64,000 nt of DNA from Pseudosulfitobacter pseudonitzschiae (GTDB lineage Bacteria; Pseudomonadota; Alphaproteobacteria; Rhodobacterales; Rhodobacteraceae). The DNA lies in assembly GCF_002222635.1 (NCBI RefSeq), contig NZ_CP022418.1, forward strand, positions 186,001 to 250,000, in the 5' to 3' direction. This document shows positions 1-9,232 of the stretch, piece after piece (position 1 is the first letter of the stretch; every line of letters starts with the position of its first letter). The translations under genes were made by a program, and so were the position numbers. Below the pieces are notes generated by a model. The model saw only the letters and a list, made by a program, of their open reading frames with translations, was not told where the DNA came from and ran no database searches.

Positions 1-60
1 TTGCAAAACTATATTGTAAAGGAAACCTGAAATTTTCTGAAGAAACCAGATTCGGCAGAA

Positions 61-118
61 TATGCATAGATTTCACAACTAAACTTCGTTTTTTGCCTAA
101 AAATTATGCATATATTTC
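61..118. promoter_or_regulatory. Paired TATGCATA motif upstream of the tct operon
   Basis: The block TATGCATAGATTTC (61-74) recurs as TATGCATATATTTC (105-118) with one mismatch, start to start 44 bp, close to four helical turns. Each contains the perfect palindrome TATGCATA. They lie 115-170 bp before the tctC start. GntR/HutC-family regulators bind short AT-centred palindromes and such a regulator closes this operon, so these are candidate operators. That assignment is inference; no clear -10/-35 pair was found. Confidence 0.35.
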
Positions 119-231
119 TCGCATGGCGGGCGAAACGCTGTATTTTCGCCAAAATCAAAGAGAATACTTGCCTGCTGGACGGACCACACGGCACAAAACT
201 ACATAGTATAAATCAAACCAACAGGATCCTC

Positions 232-1164
232 ATGTTTTACAGCTTCTTCAAAGCGGCCTCTGTTGCGGTCGCCCTCGCGCTTCCGGGCGTTGCACTTGCA
301 GCCGATTACCCCACGAAACCGATCACCCTCATAGTCCCCTACCAGGCCGGTGGTTCTGTCGAGACGATGGGACGCGTCTTTGCCGATGCGCTCGGCAACG
401 AACTGGGCGGCAAGGTCCTTGTAAAAGCCCAGCCCGGTGCCGGCGGCAAGATTGGCACCACAGCGACAGCGAACGCCGCCGCCGACGGATATACGATTGC
501 GTTGATCCCGGATTCGACAATTCTCTGGCCCGCGATTGCCGAAGATGTCAGCTATAATCTGGACAGCTTCACGCCGATGGTGACGGTCGCCTTGCTGCAA
601 CAGGCGCTTGTCACTTCAAAGAAATCCGGGATCGAGACCTTCGAAGACCTGGTCGCGGCTTCTAAGGCCGGCAAGCTCAGCTACGCCGACCAAAATTCGA
701 TTTCGCGCGCATACGTCGATTACATCGCCGCGCAGGAAGGTCTTGATTGGGTCGCGGTGCCCACCAAGGGCGGCGGTGAAATGGTGCCGTTCCTGCTGGG
801 TGGTAAGATCGACTTTGCCTGGTCCGGCGGCGTTCATAACCGTTACCTTGACGATATGAACGTCGTCCTCGGAATGATCGCCACGCCGCTCCAGATGACA
901 CCCGACGTACCGACAATTCAATCCAGATACGGAATTGCCATGCCTACCGGCACTACCATCTGGGCACCTGCGGGCCTGCCGGAGGAATTAAAAGACAAGC
1001 TCATCAAAGCGAGCATTGCGGCTGCGCAGTCCGAGGCTTTCACCTCGCTGCTCAATGACAAGCTGGGCTTTCCTGCTGCCGCGATCAGCGGAGACGCACT
1101 GACCCAGACGCTGAACGAGGTCAACGAAAGCCTCGTCAAGGTGTACGAGACAACCAAGAAATGA
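232..1164 (+). CDS. tctC: TctC-type periplasmic tricarboxylate-binding protein (TTT family)
   Basis: Solute-binding component of a tripartite tricarboxylate transporter, 310 aa; it should capture a carboxylate in the periplasm and deliver it to TctA/TctB. A signal peptide (about residues 1-23, ending VALA before ADYPTKPI) is followed by the family hallmark YPTKPITLIVPYQAGGS. The start at 232 is chosen because it gives the signal peptide directly and has AGGA just upstream; the frame is open back to 106 but that extension is basic and not signal-like. The stop overlaps tctB by 4 bp. The ligand cannot be deduced. Confidence 0.9.
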   Translation: MFYSFFKAASVAVALALPGVALAADYPTKPITLIVPYQAGGSVETMGRVFADALGNELGGKVLVKAQPGAGGKIGTTATANAAADGYTIALIPDSTILWPAIAEDVSYNLDSFTPMVTVALLQQALVTSKKSGIETFEDLVAASKAGKLSYADQNSISRAYVDYIAAQEGLDWVAVPTKGGGEMVPFLLGGKIDFAWSGGVHNRYLDDMNVVLGMIATPLQMTPDVPTIQSRYGIAMPTGTTIWAPAGLPEELKDKLIKASIAAAQSEAFTSLLNDKLGFPAAAISGDALTQTLNEVNESLVKVYETTKK

Positions 1165-1634
1165 GTTCGTCTGAACATATCCGGGGCGCCACCGGGCGCC
1201 TCGACTTCCTGATCGGGGTGGTCGCCGCGGTTGGCGCACTGCTGGTGATCTTCTGGCTGATCCCGTCTCAGATCGAGATCACGTCCCGGTCAGGACAACT
1301 TTCCGCGCGGGTGTTCCCAAGTCTCTCTGCCGGGATTGTCGGGCTGTTTGGCCTCGCGCTGATGATCAAGAACCGTCACCACGCCCTCAAGCCGGCACCC
1401 CATGCCGGCCCACGCATCCTGATCGAGACACTTGCCTGGCTGGTCTGGGCGGGTGCGGCGCTCCTGCTCCTGTCGACAGCCGGTTTCATCGTGGCCGGTG
1501 CCTTGTCCAGCTTTGCTGCCATGCTGCTTGCCGGCCAGCGCCATCGTCTGCTCTGGTGCGCCATGGCATCCATCCTGCTGCCTGTCGCCATCCAGCAGCT
1601 TGCCTGGCACGCCTTCTATATCCAGCTACCCTGA
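1161..1634 (+). CDS. tctB: TctB-type small membrane subunit of TTT transporter
   Basis: Small membrane component of the TTT system, 157 aa, with about four hydrophobic segments, the usual size for TctB. It starts within the tctC stop (ATGA overlap) and ends 7 bp before tctA, so the three genes are translationally linked. Sequence conservation in this family is low; the call rests on size, topology and position between tctC and tctA. Confidence 0.85.
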   Translation: MSSSEHIRGATGRLDFLIGVVAAVGALLVIFWLIPSQIEITSRSGQLSARVFPSLSAGIVGLFGLALMIKNRHHALKPAPHAGPRILIETLAWLVWAGAALLLLSTAGFIVAGALSSFAAMLLAGQRHRLLWCAMASILLPVAIQQLAWHAFYIQLP

Positions 1635-1641
1635 GGCCTCC

Positions 1642-3147
1642 ATGCTTGATCTGATCCTGAACGCCTTCGCCGCCGCGCTTGATCCTATGAACCTGATGTT
1701 CATCGCATTCGGGATATTTCTGGGCATCGTGATCGGTGTATTGCCCGGTCTCGGCAGCGTCACCGCCATGGCGGTGTTGATCCCGCTGACCTTCTATATG
1801 TCGCCCTTGGCTGCCATCGCGTTTCTCGTGGGCGTCAACAAGGGGGGCACATCCGGAGGCGCAATTCCGGCAATCCTGCTGAATTCCCCCGGCTCGCACG
1901 AGGCCGCCGCGACCGCTTGGGACGGCTATCCGATGGCCCAACGCGGCGAAGCCTTTCGCGCGATGAAGTACGCGCTTTTTTCCTCGGTCACCGGCGACAC
2001 AATCTCGGACGTTCTGCTGATCCTCCTCGTGGTCCCTTTCGCAAGCTTTGCGCTGCAGTTCGGTCCCGTGGAATATACTGCCGTGCTGTTGTTTTCCTTT
2101 GCACTGATCGCAGGCATTGCCGGTGACAGCCCGCTGAAAAGCGGCATGGCCATTTTCATCGGCATCTTCCTGGCCACGATCGGCCTGGACCCGGTATCGT
2201 CGTCCCAGCGCCTAACTTTTGGCCGGATCGAACTGTATGACGGTCTGTCGCTCTCGGCACTGGCCATCGGCGCACTGGCACTCGGCTCGGTGGTGATGCA
2301 GATTTCCGACCTGGCCACCGGCCGGATCGAGGATGAGTTCGCGAAAAACCAGTCTGACACGCCCGAAGGCCGCAAGCTACCTGCGCGGGAATTCTTCTCG
2401 CACTGGCGGACGTTGATCCGTGGCGCATTGACGGGTTCTCTTGTCGGTATGCTGCCGGGTCTTGGCGTGACGCTGGCCTCGTTCCTATCCTACTCCGCCG
2501 CGAAGCGCGCGTCTAAGACGCCCGAAGCTTTCGGCAAGGGAACGCCAGAGGGGATCGTCGCCACGGAAAGCGCCAACAGCGCCGTAGTTGGCTCTAACCT
2601 GATCCCGACCATTGCCCTTGGCATCCCGGGCAATATCGCCGCAGCGCTGCTGATCGGGGCCCTGGTGATGCATGGCGTGGTGCCCGGCCCCTTCATGTTG
2701 CAAATGCATGGTGATCTGATCTACGGGCTTTTCGCTTCGATGATCCTGGCGAACCTGTTCCATCTTGTCATCGGTCGTGCAGGCCTGTCTGTCTGGGTGC
2801 AATTCGCCCGTATCCCACGCCGTCTGATCCTGCCGCCCGTGCTCATGTTCTGCATCTTCGGGATTTATCTGCCGTCACAATCGCTGTGGGACGTCGGCGT
2901 CATGCTGGTCTTTGCTGGGATCGGTGTGCTGTTCACCCGTGCCGGAATCTCGGTTGTCTGTACCGTTATCGGCTTTCTCCTCGGCGAGATGTTCGAAACC
3001 TCTCTGCGTCAGTCGCTGCAGCTTTATCAGGTCGACGGGCTGTCTATGTTGGCAAGCCCTGTAGCGGCAGTATTCCTGCTGCTTGCGATTGGGGTGGTGA
3101 TCCGTGCAGTCTGGCGCGGGACCGCCAAGCGAAAGAAGATTGCATGA
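1642..3147 (+). CDS. tctA: TctA-type large membrane subunit of TTT transporter
   Basis: Main transport channel of the TTT system, 501 aa with about 11-12 membrane segments. Family motifs are clear: GVLPGLGSVTAMAVLIPLTF near the N-terminus and GGAIPAILLNSPGSHEAAAT around residues 70-90, with a mirrored PGLGVTLASF / IALGIPGN repeat in the second half. The start at 1642 gives the typical opening MLDLILNAF; the frame is open further upstream but that part overlaps tctB and is not membrane-like. Its stop overlaps the next gene (ATGA). Confidence 0.92.
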   Translation: MLDLILNAFAAALDPMNLMFIAFGIFLGIVIGVLPGLGSVTAMAVLIPLTFYMSPLAAIAFLVGVNKGGTSGGAIPAILLNSPGSHEAAATAWDGYPMAQRGEAFRAMKYALFSSVTGDTISDVLLILLVVPFASFALQFGPVEYTAVLLFSFALIAGIAGDSPLKSGMAIFIGIFLATIGLDPVSSSQRLTFGRIELYDGLSLSALAIGALALGSVVMQISDLATGRIEDEFAKNQSDTPEGRKLPAREFFSHWRTLIRGALTGSLVGMLPGLGVTLASFLSYSAAKRASKTPEAFGKGTPEGIVATESANSAVVGSNLIPTIALGIPGNIAAALLIGALVMHGVVPGPFMLQMHGDLIYGLFASMILANLFHLVIGRAGLSVWVQFARIPRRLILPPVLMFCIFGIYLPSQSLWDVGVMLVFAGIGVLFTRAGISVVCTVIGFLLGEMFETSLRQSLQLYQVDGLSMLASPVAAVFLLLAIGVVIRAVWRGTAKRKKIA

Positions 3148-3923
3148 ATCATCGCGACACAGTGCTGGAGCTGCACGAAGATATCTGCGGCCTCCTGCTG
3201 CGCCGACTAGAGCAGGAACGGACCCGCAATCCGCGCGAGACCAAGCGCAGCGCGCTGCGCCTAGTTCTGATGTCGGCCATCCGCGACGGCACATTCAGAC
3301 CCGGAGACCGGCTGCCACCCGAAACCGAGATGGCCAGCCGGCTGTCGCTGGCACCGGGCACGGTGCAAAACGCCCTTGGCCAGTTGCAGGATCTCGGTCT
3401 GATCGTACGGCGCCGGGGCGATGGAACCCGCGTGGCCGATTCCGAGCCGATGGGGCCGAACATCTGGCATTTTCGGTTTGGCGTGAAGGCGACCGGTAGA
3501 CCACTGCGGATCACCTCCACCCGGATCGAGGTTCTGCGGACCAACGACACTGGCGCTTGGACCCATCATCTTGGCGAGGGTCCGTACAACCTGATCCGCC
3601 GTCAGCTGAGCGGCGACGGCGTGCATGTCGGAGCTGAAATGTACCTGCCCGCCAGCCTGTTGAACATTGAGGCCATCGAGCTGAGCGAACTGGAGGGAGT
3701 GAACCTGCGCACGCATCTCGAGGGTATGCTGGGCAAGCGGACACAGAAACCGGAAACCCGTGTCGGTGCCATGGCCCTGTCCCTGCGCCATGCGGCGATG
3801 TTCGACCTGACCCCAGACATGCCCGTGCTCCACATCGAAGCGCGGACGATGTTGAATGACGGCACACCGTTTTACTTTCAGAACATCTACGGCCCATCCG
3901 AGCTTCTGACGCTGGAGTTCTGA
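3144..3923 (+). CDS. GntR-family (HutC/UTRA type) transcriptional regulator
   Basis: 259 aa regulator. Residues about 25-95 form the winged helix (FRPGDRLPPETEMASRLSL, then GTVQNALGQLQDLGLI) and the rest is a UTRA-type effector domain typical of the HutC subfamily. The start ATGA overlaps the tctA stop, so the regulator is the last gene of the transporter operon and most likely controls it in response to the transported acid. The paired motif at 61-118 is a candidate binding site. The frame extends upstream to 2886 inside tctA; that extension is rejected. Confidence 0.85.
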   Translation: MNHRDTVLELHEDICGLLLRRLEQERTRNPRETKRSALRLVLMSAIRDGTFRPGDRLPPETEMASRLSLAPGTVQNALGQLQDLGLIVRRRGDGTRVADSEPMGPNIWHFRFGVKATGRPLRITSTRIEVLRTNDTGAWTHHLGEGPYNLIRRQLSGDGVHVGAEMYLPASLLNIEAIELSELEGVNLRTHLEGMLGKRTQKPETRVGAMALSLRHAAMFDLTPDMPVLHIEARTMLNDGTPFYFQNIYGPSELLTLEF

Positions 3924-4000
3924 TACTCCGCTGAGACCCTCTTGCGGTTCCGGGCGCAGCAGAGGCGCGTCCGCGGCGTGGTCGGGACCAGCTTGGAGGG

Positions 4001-4318
4001 CATGGTTGGTCGTGATGCCGCTTCAACGATGGCTTCGGCGTCTGCAACATCGTTCTTTTGTCGTTTAACGAACGGTTTCACATAGTTTGGCGCAATCAAT
4101 CGCACGGTATGTCCAAGCTTCTCAAACTCTCGGCCCCAGCTGTGCGCAGTCGCACACGCCTCCATCGCAACGACGCAGGTCGATTGTTGGCTCATAAACG
4201 CAAGAAGCTGAATACGTGTCAGTTTTTTGCGAAAAACAACCGCTCCAATCGCGCAAGCCCCGTGAAGTTGAAACACACGCTTTGCAAGGTCTATGCCGAT
4301 CATGGCGACTTCTGACAT
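4001..4318 (-). pseudogene. IS110-family transposase, N-terminal fragment
   Basis: About 106 residues beginning MSEVAMIGIDLAKRVFQLHG match the N-terminal DEDD (RuvC-like) domain of IS110-family transposases, including APNYVKPFVKRQKNDVADAE. After about residue 106 the homology stops, although the frame stays open to 3887. The C-terminal domain is absent, so this is a dead remnant. It lies tail to tail with the GntR gene and borders other IS debris. Confidence 0.8.
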
Positions 4319-4386
4319 GGATACTCTCCCTTTGTTGATGCTTTCTGAAACACCACAGGGGCACATTACGATGCCAGTTGGTCGGG

Positions 4387-4462
4387 GGCATCCACGCCAT
4401 CAACAAAGGAGACTGACCATGGGACTGAAACGGACGGACGCATTCCGCAAGGACGCTGAGCG
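4387..4462 (+). mobile_element. IS3-family left-end remnant with start of orfA
   Basis: A good ribosome-binding site (AAAGGAG, 4405-4411) precedes an ATG at 4419 that opens MGLKRTDAFRKDA, the start of an IS3-type orfA, but homology ends after about 13 codons. The preceding 19 bp GGCATCCACGCCATCAACA (4387-4405) recur in reverse complement at 41794-41812. The arms CCTTTGTTGATG (4328-4339) and CATCAACAAAGG (4399-4410) form an inverted repeat here. This is a truncated element. Confidence 0.6.
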
Positions 4463-4621
4463 GCACCCGTCATAAATGCTTAAAATTTGAACACCCAAGA
4501 GCGCGTCCAATCTGGCTTCCCCAAGGTTGATTTTATCGACAGAGTTATCCTCACTTTCCGAGGATAACTCTTGGGCAGTAGATGGTGAAGTGCTTGCGGA
4601 GCATCGTCTAACACAAACAAG

Positions 4622-4835
4622 CCAATTTTATGTCAGCTATAAATTCGAAGTTTCTCGCAGATAAATCTCACCTGCGACCATGCCAACCTGCTCAAAATCT
4701 GTTAGCTCGGATAAAGCCGCGGCAAACTGCGCAGGCTCCGCAGCAAGAGGCTTTCTTGAATAATTTCCGGTGCAAGCGCTTCCATCGCGCTCACAGCACC
4801 GCGTTTCGTCAGTTCATGCAGAATAGCTTGTTTCA
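4622..4835 (-). pseudogene. Frameshifted small gene, unknown function
   Basis: An ATG at 4835 with GGAGA seven bases upstream opens MKQAILHELTKRGAVSAM, which reads for 44 codons to a stop. A neighbouring frame then continues without break as EPAQFAAALSELTDFEQVG to a stop at 4622. Joined, they give a plausible protein of about 66 aa, suggesting one indel near 4735. I do not recognise the family. The flanks 4476-4620 and 4836-5090 hold nothing I can identify. Confidence 0.35.
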
Positions 4836-5090
4836 TCGCAAGTCTCCCCATTGGGATTGCCCGGACAGTAGATGATTGGCACACCTATACCCACATACCG
4901 CATCAGATGAATGTAACAACGTGACCGCAAACCCGTAAGTTCGCCGATTCACAGAACGCGCTCGCTAAAAGAACACATCGCCCGCAAGCTGTTATAGAGC
5001 ACGGCGCGTGCTGAGCAACCAGTTGCACTGCCGGCAACGGATTCGTGTCGCCTGCTTCATCGTGAAACTGCAAAATCGCGGCGAACGCCG

Positions 5091-5375
5091 TTACGCTTCG
5101 ATATCCGCAGCAAATCTTAATTCGCGCAATGGACGCACCCGGCGGATGGATTCTTGATAGATATCATGTGCCTTGTAGGCATCGAGTGCTGCGGAATCCT
5201 CGAATTCACCGTAGACGACCACGTCGACGACTTGACTGATAGGGTCGGACTTGCGGTTCGCTGTCACTTCCAATTTCATGGCATGGGGGATCTCTTTCAG
5301 AATCGAAAGCCCCTCTAGAATGTCCTCAACGTCGCATTCAGATTTGGCTGTGAAAAAGACGATGTGCCGGATCAA
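5091..5375 (-). CDS. Dabb-family (stress-responsive alpha/beta barrel) protein
   Basis: 94 aa, opening MIRHIVFFTAKS as is typical of the Dabb family, a dimeric ferredoxin-like alpha/beta barrel fold. The central VVDVVVYGEFEDSAALDAYKAHDIYQ also fits. The start is TTG at 5375, preceded by AAGGA at the usual distance. Cellular role in bacteria is mostly unknown; no partner gene is evident. Confidence 0.75.
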   Translation of the reverse strand: MIRHIVFFTAKSECDVEDILEGLSILKEIPHAMKLEVTANRKSDPISQVVDVVVYGEFEDSAALDAYKAHDIYQESIRRVRPLRELRFAADIEA

Positions 5376-5376
5376 T

Positions 5377-5583
5377 TTACTTTATCCTTAGATGAAGGTG
5401 AGGGAAGGCGTGTTGCAGAGAATGCATCTCTTGCACTTCCTGCTTTCCAGAGGCAAGCGCAACGAACCCCTCCAAAAACTGCCTGAGCATCTCATACGTT
5501 GGCTTCAGAACAATCAGGCGCCGGATCAATCGGACTGTGGCATGGCAACCGGCTTGCCCTAACGTCACCCGCCCCCTAAACAT
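5377..5583 (-). CDS. Possible small ORF upstream of the Dabb gene
   Basis: 68 codons from ATG at 5583 to TAA at 5377, opening MFRGRVTLGQAGCHATVRLI and ending just before the TTG start of the Dabb gene, which would suit coupled translation. No family is recognised, codon use is not strongly GC3-biased and no convincing ribosome-binding site was seen. It may be chance; low confidence. Confidence 0.2.
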   Translation of the reverse strand: MFRGRVTLGQAGCHATVRLIRRLIVLKPTYEMLRQFLEGFVALASGKQEVQEMHSLQHAFPHLHLRIK

Positions 5584-5663
5584 CCTTCCACCGGAAATCT
5601 CCACGTTGCCGGCTCGACCGCTCCACCCAGAATGGACTGTAACAACCCGAGGATATTTGGCAC

Positions 5664-6716
5664 TTGCTTGATCAGACCGCGCTGCGCACCGAACTTGCCA
5701 ATCACTACGATCTTGCCCCGTCACCTGAGCTGGCGGCAGCACATGCCGAGATTTATGGCAAGATGGAACGGGTGATCTCGCCGCCCGACTGGGCAATATT
5801 CGCGCCTTATATTGTGGCGATCAATAAGCTGAAGAAACAGCGCAAAGCGGTGATCCTGGCCCACAATTACATGACGCCAGAGATCTTTCACGGCGTTGCC
5901 GACGTCGTGGGCGACAGCCTGCAGCTCGCGATCGAGGCGACAAAGGTCAAGGCGGATGTGATCGTGCAATGCGGTGTACATTTTATGGCCGAAACGTCGA
6001 AAGTACTGAACCCGTCCAAGACAGTGTTGATCCCCGATATGGAAGCAGGCTGTTCGCTGGCCGAAAGCATCACCGCGGAGGGCATCGCCCAGATGCGCGC
6101 ACAGTATCCCGGTGCGCCTGTCGTCACCTATGTGAACACCACGGCAGAGGTGAAGGCCGCATCAGACATTTGTTGCACCTCGTCCAATGCCGCGCAGATC
6201 GTCGCTGCGCAGGAAAGTGACACGGTGATCATGACACCTGACAAATATCTGGCGCAAAACGTCGCCAGACAGGTACCACAGAAACGCATTGTCTGGTGGG
6301 ATGGCGCCTGCATCGTGCATGAACGTTTCACCGCACAGGATCTGAATGACTTCCGCACATACAACCCCGACACGCATATCATCGCGCATCCAGAATGCCC
6401 GCCGGACGTCGTTGACGCCGCAGATTTCTCCGGATCAACCAGTGGCATCATCGCTTATGTTGAACGCGAACGCCCCGCGAAAGCAATGTTGGTAACCGAG
6501 TGCTCAATGGCCTCGAATATTTCTGACAGTCTGCCGGACGTAGACTTTGTAGGGCCATGCAACATGTGCCCTTACATGAAAAAGATCACATTGGAAAAAG
6601 TGCTCTGGTCATTGCACACGATGCAGGGAGCAGTCGAAGTGGATGCGAGCGTGGCAGACAAAGCGCGCGTCGCCGTACAGCGCATGATTGATCTGTCCCG
6701 GCAGTTGGCCTGCTAA
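5664..6716 (+). CDS. nadA: Quinolinate synthase
   Basis: 350 aa enzyme that condenses iminoaspartate with dihydroxyacetone phosphate to quinolinate, the second step of de novo NAD synthesis. It opens on TTG at 5664 with GAGG upstream. The conserved [14 protein letters not shown] and [12 protein letters not shown] are present. Cys103, Cys216 (WDGACIVHE) and Cys299 ([12 protein letters not shown]) are well placed to bind the catalytic [4Fe-4S] cluster. First gene of a nadA-nadB-nadC operon; nadB begins 4 bp after its stop. Confidence 0.95.
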   Translation: MLDQTALRTELANHYDLAPSPELAAAHAEIYGKMERVISPPDWAIFAPYIVAINKLKKQRKAVILAHNYMTPEIFHGVADVVGDSLQLAIEATKVKADVIVQCGVHFMAETSKVLNPSKTVLIPDMEAGCSLAESITAEGIAQMRAQYPGAPVVTYVNTTAEVKAASDICCTSSNAAQIVAAQESDTVIMTPDKYLAQNVARQVPQKRIVWWDGACIVHERFTAQDLNDFRTYNPDTHIIAHPECPPDVVDAADFSGSTSGIIAYVERERPAKAMLVTECSMASNISDSLPDVDFVGPCNMCPYMKKITLEKVLWSLHTMQGAVEVDASVADKARVAVQRMIDLSRQLAC

Positions 6717-6720
6717 TCGC

Positions 6721-8283
6721 ATGAAGCGTATCGACACGGGTCGCGTTGTCATCATCGGCGCGGGACTAGCAGCACACTATGCCGCACTGAACCTGGCACC
6801 GCGCCCGGTGTTGATGATCTCACCAGAACCGTTAGGCGAAGGTGCATCCTCTGCGTGGGCGCAGGGGGGAGTGGCCGCGGCGATGAACCCTGCGGACAGC
6901 GCCGCGGCCCATGCGCGCGACACGGTGCAAGCCGGTGCAGGCACAGTGGACGCGCAGGTGGCGCAGGCCGTAGCCGATGAAGCACGGACGCATATTCTGA
7001 ATCTGACAGGACTTGGCACCCCCTTTGATCGGACACCTGAGGGTGGATACCTGATGTCGCGCGAGGCGGCCCATTCCTTTGCCCGTGTGGTGCGCGTTCG
7101 AGGCGATCAAGCCGGCGCTGAAATCATGCGCGCGCTCACCGCACAGGTGCGCGCGGCCGCTCATATCCAAGTCTTGGAAGGTATGATGGCCACCAGCCTT
7201 GAGGTGGCTAGCGGTACCGTGTGCGGCGTCGAGGTAGTACACTGCATGAACGGTTTGTCTGCGCCCTGTTTGATCCGCGGCGCTGCTGTATTGCTAGCGG
7301 GGGGCGGCTCTGGTGGATTGTATGCGTTAACGACCAATCCGCCTCGTGTGCGCGGTCAGGTGATTGGCATGGCCGCACGGGCAGGCGCGGTTATCGCCGA
7401 TGCCGAATTCGTGCAGTTCCACCCCACAGCCATCGACTGCGGTCTGGACCCCGCGCCATTGGCCACCGAAGCACTGAGGGGCGAGGGGGCCATCCTGATC
7501 AACCGCCTAGGCATCCGGTTTATGCAAGATGCCCACCCTGACGCTGAACTTGCCCCGCGCGACATCGTGGCCCGTGCGGTCTTTGCCCAAACCCAAGCAG
7601 GTCTGGCCCCGGCGTTGGACACGCGGACGGCCTTGGGCAAACGGCTCTTGCGCGATTTCCCCGCTGTTGCGACGGCCTGCAAAAAAGCAGGGATGAACCC
7701 TCTGGTCTCTCCGATACCGGTAGCAGCAGCGGCACATTACCACATGGGTGGCATTGCGACAGATGCGGCGGGAAGGACATCGTTGGAAGGTCTTTGGGCA
7801 TGTGGGGAAGTCGCGTCCACCGGATTGCACGGCGCAAACCGGCTGGCTTCGAACGGATTGCTCGAAGCATTGGTTTACGGGCGGCGTTGCGCAATGGATA
7901 TCGACGCCGCACTGGGCCCGGTAACGGGGCATCAAGCGGGGATATGTATGCCCGACATGCCTGCCGACGCGCTGCCGCGCGCTGACCTTGTGGCACAGTT
8001 ACGCTACGCCATGACAAATGGCGCAGGCGTAATACGCACCGCGCGAGGGCTGCAAGACACCCTAAGCAACATCGCCCAGATTGAGGCGACACAGCCCGAC
8101 TCGGTTCCGCTGTCAAATATGACCGCAACGGCCGCATTGATTACTGCCGCCGCGCTAGACCGCCGCGAAAGCCGTGGCGCGCATTTCCGATCCGACCATC
8201 CCGAAAGTGACGGCCCAACCGGCACGCGGTCTTTCCTCACTCTCACCGATGCGCGCGCTGATGTGCGACTGGAGACAACATGA
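6721..8283 (+). CDS. nadB: L-aspartate oxidase
   Basis: 520 aa flavoprotein that oxidises L-aspartate to iminoaspartate for NadA. The N-terminal Rossmann motif GRVVIIGAGLAAHYAALNL binds FAD; ASSAWAQGGVAAAM and the later VQFHPTAI, CGEVASTGLHGANRLASNGL are hallmarks of the succinate dehydrogenase/fumarate reductase flavoprotein family in its NadB branch. The start at 6721 follows nadA by 4 bp; the frame runs back into nadA but that extension is not conserved. It overlaps nadC by 4 bp. Confidence 0.95.
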   Translation: MKRIDTGRVVIIGAGLAAHYAALNLAPRPVLMISPEPLGEGASSAWAQGGVAAAMNPADSAAAHARDTVQAGAGTVDAQVAQAVADEARTHILNLTGLGTPFDRTPEGGYLMSREAAHSFARVVRVRGDQAGAEIMRALTAQVRAAAHIQVLEGMMATSLEVASGTVCGVEVVHCMNGLSAPCLIRGAAVLLAGGGSGGLYALTTNPPRVRGQVIGMAARAGAVIADAEFVQFHPTAIDCGLDPAPLATEALRGEGAILINRLGIRFMQDAHPDAELAPRDIVARAVFAQTQAGLAPALDTRTALGKRLLRDFPAVATACKKAGMNPLVSPIPVAAAAHYHMGGIATDAAGRTSLEGLWACGEVASTGLHGANRLASNGLLEALVYGRRCAMDIDAALGPVTGHQAGICMPDMPADALPRADLVAQLRYAMTNGAGVIRTARGLQDTLSNIAQIEATQPDSVPLSNMTATAALITAAALDRRESRGAHFRSDHPESDGPTGTRSFLTLTDARADVRLETT

Positions 8284-9128
8284 CACATACCCCCCTGCCC
8301 GACCTGATCCTTGAACCTTTGGTCCGTGCCGCACTGATGGAAGATCTTGGCACCTATGGCGACATCACCACGCGTACCGTGATCCCCGCTGACACACGCT
8401 ATACCGCGCGCCTGAATGCACGCGCAGACGGTATGGCGTCAGGCCTACAGATTGCGGCACTGGCGTTCCGGCTGATTGACTCGGATCTGAAGGTCACGGC
8501 CCACAAGAGCGACGGCGACAGTATCGCGTCAGGTGATATGCTGATGGAAATTGAGGGCCGCGCCGCATCTATCCTTTCGGCGGAGCGGGTGGCCCTAAAC
8601 TTTGCCGGGCGCCTTTCGGGCATCGCCACATTGACAGCCGACTTTGTGGCGCAAGCAAAAGGCACTGCGACGCGCATCACCTGTACCCGCAAAACCACCC
8701 CAGGTTTACGACTGGTCGAAAAGCAGGCCGTGATACACGGCGGTGGGTTCAATCACCGGTTTTCCCTCTCGGATGCGATCATGATCAAGGACAACCACAT
8801 TGCCGCAGCAGGCGGTATCCGGTCTGTATTGCAAGCCGTAAAGGCACAAGCGTCGCACATGGTCAGAACCGAAATTGAAGTCGACCGGCTCGACCAGTTA
8901 GAAGAGGTGCTGGACGAAGGCGGCGCGGATGTGGTCCTGCTCGATAATATGGACACGCCTGCCCTGCGTGACGCTGTCAAAATAAATGCCGGTCGTCTGG
9001 TGCTCGAAGCGTCGGGCAACATGGGCATCGACCGCATCGCAGAGGTCGCAGCCACTGGCGTCGATTACATATCATCTGGTGCGCTGACACATTCTGCTCA
9101 GACCCTCGACATCGGCCTTGACTTCTAA
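8280..9128 (+). CDS. nadC: Nicotinate-nucleotide pyrophosphorylase (carboxylating)
   Basis: 282 aa quinolinate phosphoribosyltransferase making nicotinate mononucleotide from quinolinate and PRPP, the third step of the pathway. The signatures TRKTTPGLRLVEKQAV, HGGGFNHRFSLSDAIMIKDN and EIEVDRLDQLEEVL are present. It starts within the nadB stop, completing a three-gene operon. The 104 bp to panB contain no recognised terminator. Confidence 0.95.
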   Translation: MTHTPLPDLILEPLVRAALMEDLGTYGDITTRTVIPADTRYTARLNARADGMASGLQIAALAFRLIDSDLKVTAHKSDGDSIASGDMLMEIEGRAASILSAERVALNFAGRLSGIATLTADFVAQAKGTATRITCTRKTTPGLRLVEKQAVIHGGGFNHRFSLSDAIMIKDNHIAAAGGIRSVLQAVKAQASHMVRTEIEVDRLDQLEEVLDEGGADVVLLDNMDTPALRDAVKINAGRLVLEASGNMGIDRIAEVAATGVDYISSGALTHSAQTLDIGLDF

Positions 9129-9232
9129 TCTGACGAAAACAGGAACTGTTAACGCAATAATATTACGCTGCGCTTGCAAAGCGTCCATGAATTCCTTAGG
9201 CGGCTTACCTGACGTAAAACTGGGGAATCTGA

